Positions 13,393 to 16,069 of a stretch of DNA of 16,069 nucleotides are shown here, in pieces. A model generated the notes under the pieces. It made no database searches and was not told the DNA's origin. It saw only the letters and a program-made list of their open reading frames with translations. How positions within the stretch are numbered: the first letter of the stretch is position 1; the number at the start of each line of letters is the position of its first letter. Where the stretch lies: contig JANOCR010000337.1 of NCBI GenBank assembly GCA_031412355.1, positions 1 to 16,069 of the forward strand, in the 5' to 3' direction. The stretch is from JAENVT01 sp031412355. Its GTDB lineage: Bacteria; Actinomycetota; Acidimicrobiia; Acidimicrobiales; Ilumatobacteraceae. A program made the position numbers and the translations under genes.

Positions 13393-13998
13393 TCAAGGAG
13401 ACGCGGTGTGCTTGCCGACGTGCCATCCCGCGTCACCGAGCAGTGCCCCGGCCCGTGCGATCGGCTCGGCCTCTAGCGGCGTGGCCATCGAGTCGTTCCA
13501 GCGGTTGAACACGCCGAACATGCACACCACGCCCAAGATCTCGACGATCTCGCCGTCGGTCCAGTGTCGGGTGAGCTCCTCATACGAGGCATCCGTGACA
13601 CCGTTGGGGATCGACGCGGCATCACGCGCGAAGTCGAGCGCTGCCCGCTCTCGGTCATCGAACAACGGGCTCGTCTGGTAGTCGTAGATCGCCGCCATCT
13701 TCTCGTCAGCAACGCCGTGGCGGGTGGCACTGACCGTCGTGTGGGCCCGGCAGTACTGGCACCCGGCGGCATAGCTGGCCACATGGGCGACGAGTCGCTT
13801 GAGGCCGAGATCGACGCGGCCAGCAGGATCGAACACAGCCTTGTTGAGTTGCACCACTGCCTTGGCGATGGCCGGGACTCGCTGCATCGTCAGCAGACTG
13901 TTCGGCACGAAGCCCAACGTCTTCACAAAGTGCTCTAGCGTGTCGCGGAGGTCGGAATCGCGACACTCCTCAATCGGTACCGGTGCCATCCGAGACAT
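13393..13998 (-). CDS. Carboxymuconolactone decarboxylase / AhpD-like family protein
   Basis: This 201-residue all-helical protein of the CMD/AhpD superfamily has the signature AGCQYCRAHT at 78-87, in which Cys80, Cys83 and His86 form the CxxCxxH redox or catalytic site. LGFVPNSLLTMQRVPAI (28-44) and a C-terminal FGVFNRWNDSM (161-171) are typical of peroxidase-related members. These proteins can reduce peroxides with help from thiols or act as decarboxylases; the exact reaction is not visible. The ATG at 13998 has a strong GAGGAGG site eight bases upstream, so it is preferred over the in-frame ATG at 14040. It is the first gene of the operon with the hydratase-like enzyme, 14 bases apart, which suggests a linked catabolic step. 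Confidence 0.9.
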   Translation of the reverse strand: MSRMAPVPIEECRDSDLRDTLEHFVKTLGFVPNSLLTMQRVPAIAKAVVQLNKAVFDPAGRVDLGLKRLVAHVASYAAGCQYCRAHTTVSATRHGVADEKMAAIYDYQTSPLFDDRERAALDFARDAASIPNGVTDASYEELTRHWTDGEIVEILGVVCMFGVFNRWNDSMATPLEAEPIARAGALLGDAGWHVGKHTASP

Positions 13999-14109
13999 TG
14001 GGATCCTCCTCAGCGCGGCGCGATGCGTCGGCTCGGCCAACTGTGTCGTCAGCCCGTTCTACGGTCAACACACGCGTGCTACTCGGCGGAACGACCGTGG
14101 CCGTTAACC

Positions 14110-14126
14110 GTCTGGACTCTCCAGAC
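14110..14126. promoter_or_regulatory. Perfect palindrome, candidate operator of the catabolic operon
   Basis: GTCTGGACTCTCCAGAC has perfect 7-base arms and a 3-base centre. It lies in the 298-base gap between two divergent genes, 111 bases upstream of the CMD-like start and 170 before the lipoprotein start. Size and symmetry suit a TetR- or GntR-type regulator, but no regulator gene is adjacent. Nothing else was recognised in the gap. Confidence 0.45.
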
Positions 14127-14296
14127 TGATGGCACCGTTCGTGAAGCGGGCGATCTGCCACACGAACTGAAAGGCCCGAGTGGCACTAGATATTGCGATC
14201 GCCGGTAGCAGGCCGCGGGGTTGCGATTAGCGAATTTGTTCGGTGAATGCGGCGCATTCTCATGTGGCCAACTGATCCTGCCGACATCATGGTGCC

Positions 14297-15967
14297 ATGA
14301 TTGACCGACGACAGCTTGGATTGACGAAATTGACGCTCGCTTGCCTCGCTACCACCGCACTCATCGGCGGTTGCTCGAGTCCGAGCACGAGCACCAAGCA
14401 GGGCACAGAGGTCCAAGATGTCGTGGCTACGAGTACCTCGACGAGCACTGAAGATGATTCCGACGGGGGCGCGCTCGGTGACAGCGCCTCGGCACGGGTC
14501 GATGAAGTGCTGGCGATGGGGGAGGCCGAGCGCGATGCGGCCGCGGCCGAGGCTGGGCTCGAGTTGGAGTTGGCAGTGGCCAAGGAGTCGGGGCTCGAGG
14601 CCGAGCTCGGTGGACCTGACGCCACCCGTGACGCGCTGGTCTCGGCCTGGGCGCCCCTCGTCGAGCAAGCCGTCGCAGTCAGAGGGAGCAACGTTCCGTC
14701 CGGTTTCCGACGGGTGGCCACAGCGGCACCGGCGATCGGTGAGGGATTCTTCGCCGGTTTGCTGCTCGGAGCACTCAGCGCGGACTCTGCTGTCTCAAAT
14801 GCGAGCACCGGCGAAACAGGTGCCGAAACTGTTACCCAGAACGGGTTCACGGTGACGCAGTCGGGGTCGCTGAATCGCGGTGAATTCGCGTTGGAGGGCA
14901 CCAATGTCGACGGTGCAACCGGGGTGACGACAAAGTTGGTCACGAAGACCTCGGCCGTGCCGTGCCCTGACGCGGACGGTCGGTTCGAGATCGAGGCGGT
15001 CATCGATGTCACCGTGTCCAAGGGCACGGCCGGTCAACGCGGCGTGTTGGACGTCAAGGTGGTTGGGCACGTCGACGATGATGCCCACCTCGCATCCTCG
15101 GACCTCGACTACACGATGAACTGGTCGAGGACGTCAGGCGGGGCAACCGAACTGGTCAATCTCTCCGGCAGTGTTCCTTCGTCCGGTGGCGGTTCGAGCA
15201 CGGTCGAACGAACCGGCGGTGCGGCGACATCGGACCTCGAGGCGTCGGCCACGGTGGGTGCGCAGATGTACTCGATGCTTATGGAGCATTTCTTGACCGC
15301 GGCGGCACAAAAGGGTTGGGAGTCCGGTCGTTGTGTTCGGATCGACGTGAAGGCTGAGCCTGGCCCGAAAGATGTGAAGCCAGGTGGTACCTCCGACATC
15401 ACGGCCGCGCCACGGAGCACGATGGACGGTGGCCCGGTCGGTGGCAACGTGATTGCCACGTTCGCTGGACAGTTGGCGGTGGAACCAAATGGGTCCCCGG
15501 TCCCCGCCGACGCGGCGTTCGTCTACACCGCCCCGACGGACGGTCTTCCGACGTCTGGAACGGTGTCGCTCGAGGCTCGCTCACGGCGAGGCGTCGGCAA
15601 GGCCGAGATCTCGTTCGAGGTCGACAGGCCCGTGTATGTGGCGAGTGGAGGGGGAGGCGGAATCACCTTCAGTGGAAGTACCCAGGTTCCGGACCTGAAC
15701 TTCACCCTAACGGGCGATTTCGAGGGCGGGTCGGCGACGTTCGACTTCTCGTCTGACATGGACGCAGATGGAGATCGCCTCCCCACCGGAGTTGTCACGA
15801 TCACCGGAGGGGGCAGCGGTGCAACGGTGACCGGCGATGGCACATACACCATGGCCGCCAACCCAGACGGCACGCTCACGGTGACGATGACGACGCACGC
15901 CTGCGTTGATGTTTCAGGGCTATGTCGTGACTCGACAAATGTGATCACCTTGACACCCCAGTCGTGA
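14297..15967 (+). CDS. Large lipoprotein of unknown function
   Basis: This 556-residue exported lipoprotein has a basic N-terminus, a hydrophobic stretch and lipobox IGGC (Cys26), followed by a Ser/Thr linker (27-52). A helical acidic stretch comes next (about 62-125), then a Gly/Ala-rich hydrophobic segment (FFAGLLLGALSADSAVS, 151-167). A long beta-rich region carries cysteines at 223 (VPCPDAD) and 346 (GRCVRID). From about 355 to 443 it looks like an immunoglobulin-type domain (PGGTSDITAAPRSTMDGGPV, TVSLEARSRRGVGKAEISFEV). A Gly-rich bridge (451-455) leads to a final beta domain with Cys536 and Cys543. I do not recognise a named family. No clear ribosome-binding site precedes the ATG. It is probably displayed on the cell surface, stands alone and is divergent from the CMD-hydratase operon. 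Confidence 0.8.
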   Translation: MIDRRQLGLTKLTLACLATTALIGGCSSPSTSTKQGTEVQDVVATSTSTSTEDDSDGGALGDSASARVDEVLAMGEAERDAAAAEAGLELELAVAKESGLEAELGGPDATRDALVSAWAPLVEQAVAVRGSNVPSGFRRVATAAPAIGEGFFAGLLLGALSADSAVSNASTGETGAETVTQNGFTVTQSGSLNRGEFALEGTNVDGATGVTTKLVTKTSAVPCPDADGRFEIEAVIDVTVSKGTAGQRGVLDVKVVGHVDDDAHLASSDLDYTMNWSRTSGGATELVNLSGSVPSSGGGSSTVERTGGAATSDLEASATVGAQMYSMLMEHFLTAAAQKGWESGRCVRIDVKAEPGPKDVKPGGTSDITAAPRSTMDGGPVGGNVIATFAGQLAVEPNGSPVPADAAFVYTAPTDGLPTSGTVSLEARSRRGVGKAEISFEVDRPVYVASGGGGGITFSGSTQVPDLNFTLTGDFEGGSATFDFSSDMDADGDRLPTGVVTITGGGSGATVTGDGTYTMAANPDGTLTVTMTTHACVDVSGLCRDSTNVITLTPQS

Positions 15968-16015
15968 CGAGGTGTGTGGACGGTCACGATCGGTGCGATG
16001 TCGGACGGCTGCCCT

Positions 16016-16032
16016 GCGCTCCGGCGGAGCGC
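16016..16032 (+). terminator. Candidate terminator hairpin after the lipoprotein gene
   Basis: GCGCTCC and GGAGCGC form a perfect 7-base GC-rich stem with a 3-base loop, 48 bases after the lipoprotein stop. The following TTCGCCCTTT is only weakly T-rich, so an intrinsic terminator is plausible but not certain. Confidence 0.5.
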
Positions 16033-16069
16033 TTCGCCCTTTCGAGAGTTCAGCGATTGCGTCAGCGAC

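Noticed and set aside
12827..13681. Rightward 284-codon frame across the hydratase and CMD genes
   Set aside because: It crosses two well-supported leftward enzymes and shows no domain.

Overview
The window reads as chromosomal DNA of a high-G+C Gram-positive bacterium. An actinomycete is likely, possibly from the Acidimicrobiia; this is inferred from base composition, the LysM-NlpC and L,D-transpeptidase cell-wall enzymes, many lipoprotein signals and the BlaI-M56 regulatory pair. No rRNA or tRNA gene, CRISPR array or intact mobile element was seen.

Left block (1-6026): a BlaI-type repressor and an M56 membrane protease (cut by the window edge) run leftward. Divergent from them lie a CopC-CopD copper protein with an added peptidoglycan-binding domain, a DUF305 lipoprotein, a LysM-NlpC/P60 cell-wall hydrolase and an L,D-transpeptidase lipoprotein. 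Three near-identical BlaI-like dyads (consensus CTACR-N3-TGTAG) lie upstream of the CopCD, DUF305 and L,D-transpeptidase genes. This suggests one local BlaI regulon joining copper handling with cell-wall cross-linking.

Scar (about 6061-6420): a 49-base fragment matching 46/49 bases of the gene at 11064-11633 lies next to a frameshifted IS481-family transposase remnant, so this junction has been rearranged.

Middle block (6433-9786): a large secreted LVIVD-repeat beta-propeller protein with a PA domain, then a ruined two-component system. The first ~18 codons of a response regulator are joined to the membrane start of a histidine kinase that carries frameshifts, an internal deletion and a stop codon.

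Metal block (9932-12417): a tight operon encodes a Met/His-rich exported protein, a two-helix membrane protein, a PCYCGC-motif protein and a DUF1573-like CC-motif protein. A cupredoxin lipoprotein follows. All five products are predicted to act at or outside the membrane, and the set looks like a periplasmic-type copper-handling system whose original regulator decayed.

Right block (12554-16069): a two-gene leftward catabolic operon (carboxymuconolactone decarboxylase/AhpD-like, then a 2-keto-4-pentenoate hydratase-like enzyme) has a perfect palindrome upstream. A divergent 556-residue lipoprotein of unknown function follows, ending near a candidate terminator.
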